Shown piece after piece: positions 61,085-64,000 of a stretch of DNA of 64,000 bases. The notes beneath the pieces are model-generated. The model was not told the origin of the DNA. It searched no databases and worked only from the letters and a program-made list of their open reading frames with translations. Made by a program: the position numbers and the translations under genes. Origin of the DNA: Argopecten irradians (taxonomy: Eukaryota > Mollusca > Bivalvia > Pectinida > Pectinidae); the NCBI RefSeq assembly GCF_041381155.1, contig NC_091147.1, positions 13,145,030 through 13,209,029 on the forward strand. The letters run 5' to 3'. Each line of letters opens with the position of its first letter. Within the stretch, counting starts at the first letter, position 1.

Positions 61085-61440
61085 GGTCAAAGGAAACACG
61101 ATCTGAAAACATCTCATAATGTCTAAGTTTGGTGTCAGGGAGTGAGGAAACTCGGACTAAAATTCTCTCAGAATTTCTATGTTTCGTGTCAGAGACAGAG
61201 GTCACATTGACTGAAAATATCTCAGAATGTCTAAAAGTGGTACTTGGGTCAGAGGAATCTTGGACAGAAAATTATTTCAGAATGTCTAAATGTAGTACCT
61301 GGGTCAGAGGAAACTCGGACAGGAAATCTTTCAGACTCTAAGTCTGGTATCGGGGCTAGTGGAATCCTGGAGTAAAAATCTCTCAGAAAGTCTAAACGTG
61401 ATGCCAGGGTCATAGGAGATCCGGACACGAAAATTGTATG
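61085..61440. repeat. Degenerate minisatellite, about 55-60-bp unit
   Basis: About six copies with GGGTCAGAGGAAACTCGGAC, then CTCAGAATGTCTAA and GTGGTACCTGG-like spacers, each differing at many bases. Confidence 0.8.
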
Positions 61441-62079
61441 GAACGTGAATGATCTTTTCAGCCCTCCCGCAAAGGAACCGCCGTTCGTCGGGCGCCGTGC
61501 CGTTATTTCTTATTTGCCGAACAATAGGTGCCGATTTGGTACTTAGACATAGCGAGCTCGTCTCCGGTAGTAAATTAACCCTATCGAGTCCCCTCATACA
61601 ACTGACGACCCTTTCTCCCCTACCGTACTAATGTCCCGTCGAACAATTTACACTGGATAAATTAATCCCTGATCACTGTACGTCTCCCGAGATCGGTACC
61701 CTATTTGCGGTTTCACACATTATTGTCTTAAGTGTCTGGCCGTGGATAGAGACGTTTTTATTCCGCTCCGTGCAATAACAGACGGGCTGATCATTTACAG
61801 CCAATTAGGGTGTGTTTATCTTGTGGCTAAATACTGATCGTAAATCTTCATCTCGTCATTTCTGACCTTTATCATCCTCCAATCATGACATGACAGTTAT
61901 TAAAGTTTAAAACCAGATCTGTAATACAATTTGAGAGTTTGGTGCAAAAACGTATGGGAACATCAAATTGCTCTAATCTAAATGTCTTATACAAAAAAGA
62001 TGTCTATCACGCAGAAAATCAAAACATAAAAATCGAACCTCGACGTCCAGTGTTGACTCTTAAACATATATTGAAATCT

Positions 62080-62760
62080 CATAGACCTCTGAAAAACAAG
62101 AGGCCCATGGGCCTTAACGATCATCTGTCTATATACGGTAATGGCAAAACAAATTTGGGTCAATACAAAAGAATCACATGTATACTGAAAATGTTTACTT
62201 GTTCTTCAACTAACAATTAAAGCATTAGTCTTTAGAAATTCTACAGTAGATGTTGTAAGTTTCTGTTGTATTGGAAGCTGTCACATTGAATAAAGGTCAA
62301 GGTCATTCAATATTGGAAGCCCTTCATCCATCCCAGCATGCTACAGGCCCAATATCAGGTCTTGATGCCTCTTAGGAATTAACAAGTTATTGAAAGATTT
62401 TATCTGATTTGACCCTTGTGAACTTAAATGAAGGTCGATGTCATTCGTTTAAACAAACTGAGAAGCTCTTCCCATCATACTACAGACCCAATATCAAGTA
62501 TATAAAGTGGTTTAAGTAATTAAGATTATTCGACCCCTTTGACCTTAGATAAAGGTCAAGGACATTCCTTTAGATAAATTTGGTAGCCCTTCATCCTAGA
62601 ATGCTATACAAACCCAATATCAGGTCTCAATGACTCTTTGTTGTCTTTTAAAGAGATATTAGCCATTTTGACCCCTATGACCTTGAATGAATGTCAAGGT
62701 CATTCAAATGAACAAACCTGATTGTCCATCATCCCAGCAAGCTACAGACTCAAAGTGCTC
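62080..62760. repeat. Dispersed/tandem repeat, about 125-130-bp unit
   Basis: Four to five diverged units marked by GACCTTGAATGAATGTCAAG, CATCCCAGCATGCTACAG and CCCAATATCAGGTC, preceded by AGAGGCCCATGGGCCTTAAC. No coding. Confidence 0.75.
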
Positions 62761-63143
62761 AAACTGACCCATTTTTCAAGGACTAACTCGTCCATACATT
62801 AAGTTAAACTTGCCCCCAACTGTATAAGGACCGAGTCTCCCCTCGATGTACATAATGACTCCCTCGTTAAAATAGATTATAGTCTTCATTCATTGTGTTG
62901 ACGTGCATTCCCGTCAAAAAATAACCTTGTTAATTGTTTAAATCCATAAATCACGTCATCAGGTAATATCAGACTAAATACCGTTTATTATCATAACAAT
63001 GAATTTTCGTTCCTTTAATTACGTATGTGTTAATGGTTTGATAACGTTGAGATCACGCAATAACATAATTTATAATAAAAGGCACGTGACAGACATTCCG
63101 GAAGGCGCCGTATGGATTGAATGGTTCGGTGTAGGTAGGTATC

Positions 63144-63216
63144 ATCCTCGATAACCCAGGGGTTACTATAACTGTCGTACGACAATGATAATAGTAACCC
63201 CTGGAACACCAAGGAT
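63144..63216. mobile_element. Family 2 hairpin remnant, near-perfect
   Basis: ATCCTCGATAACCCAGGGGT faces ACCCCTGGAACACCAAGGAT, meeting in GTCGTACGAC at the centre. It is two terminal repeats fused without a body. Confidence 0.75.
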
Positions 63217-64000
63217 ATGTAGGTATGTACATGTGGTTTTCATGAATACATAATCAAACATTTCTAATTGTTCAAATTACTCAATATGAAAACTGGTATA
63301 TAGCGAGATGAAAAAGAATTACTGTACATGCAAATATATATCAAAAATGTGAACGGTAAAACAAAAATGGTCTGCTAAGCAACTTATGCTACGTCAAGCT
63401 GCGTCCATTATAGTACATATTTATATATTTCACTTTATTCATCTCTTTTTGAAATTCTGCGTCATAATCTTCACGAATATAATTTTGTTTCTATGTATGA
63501 ACCAAGTTTAATTTGAATGAATAAATTTTGACTTAACATCACGTGTTTTTGTGGTTTTCAATATAAATATCAGTAAATTTCAAGTGGAAATGTAGCATAG
63601 CTCATTCTGAAGAAATTTCGAGAGAAATGCGGTATAGCTAACAGTAAATTTTATGATTGTTTTGATAACACCTACAAAACGTCATAGATTATATAGACGA
63701 TAGTGTTTTTCCCCGTACACTTCCTGCATTCCATTCAGTTTATACAAACTTAAAAGTATTTTTAATTGTTATATAAAACCTACTACATCCACACCATTAT
63801 ATTTAACTGTAGGTGTTGAGCGCGGCGAGCATCCGCCGACAGTCTGTGAATAGATCTGACTGTGATGGCTACACTCACGTCAGAGATAGCAGACCCTCTT
63901 GATAGACAGTTAAAAGTTTCAAAATAAAATCAAAAGAAATTGATTCACACTCTACGTGTGAAATGTCTAGCCATGAATACGAGGGGAAAATCCTTTAATA

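Larger units (their letters stand above)
53436..64000. other. Upstream region, no exon recognised
   Basis: Expected to contain the promoter or 5' exon of the large chordin-like gene, but no minus-strand signal peptide ending in a phase 1 donor could be chosen. Holds microsatellite, SINE, small elements, minisatellites and the GC-rich island listed separately. No independent gene recognised. Confidence 0.5.

Noticed and set aside
61331-61631. Overlapping 60-88-codon frames
   Set aside because: They cross the degenerate minisatellite border, overlap on opposite strands and resemble no family.

Overview
Eukaryotic, AT-rich, intron-rich DNA that looks like a bivalve mollusc, possibly a scallop-like species. 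Support: dispersed tRNA-derived SINEs with a box B and a tail near AGGACGTTAAACAAATAAA, several small inverted-repeat elements, a Mab-21-family gene of the type expanded in bivalves, and animal BMP-antagonist (chordin-like) genes. The species call is inference. I saw no reverse transcriptase, capsid or envelope coding sequence and no viral fossil.

Layout. (1) 1-8819 and 21931-30690 are two direct, nearly identical copies (A and B) of one block, about 21.9 kb apart. The block carries a plus-strand SLC16/monocarboxylate-transporter-like gene and, converging on it, the 3' part of a minus-strand chordin-like gene. (2) Copy A is degraded: its transporter exons carry frame changes and its chordin-like gene is cut inside the VWC exon. 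(3) Between the copies lie a frame-disrupted Mab-21/cGLR-like gene (minus, 14418-10549), a GAT microsatellite, the first visible exon of transporter B and a large foldback-like element. (4) Copy B is the fuller one. Transporter B runs from 19010 to 25637. Its neighbour is a complete compact chordin-like gene (34503-27675, minus, 6 exons, 350 codons) with a signal peptide, a single VWC domain, a furin-type site and a chordin-like C-terminal domain. (5) 53435-38300 (minus) holds the larger chordin-like gene: three VWC domains, each split over two exons, a linker exon and a three-exon C-terminal region. Its signal-peptide exon was not found.

The introns and the 3' flank of the chordin-like genes are full of tandem arrays. 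They include a 4.6-kb array of a 22-bp unit containing TTAGGG whose transcribed strand lacks G, an array repeating a 5'-splice-site-like sequence, a 57-60-bp array carrying GTAAGTA, a perfect 44-bp array, a minisatellite grown from the terminal repeat of a small transposon, and a CCAAT-rich array. From 53436 to 64000 there are only repeats and one GC-rich regulatory-looking island.

The chordin-like products are expected to be secreted BMP-binding proteins. The locus reads as paralogue birth (a one-VWC form beside a three-VWC form) followed by a partial tandem duplication that also carried the neighbouring transporter. Splice phases at every junction given for the two chordin-like genes were worked out by hand and agree. 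Repeat boundaries are approximate.
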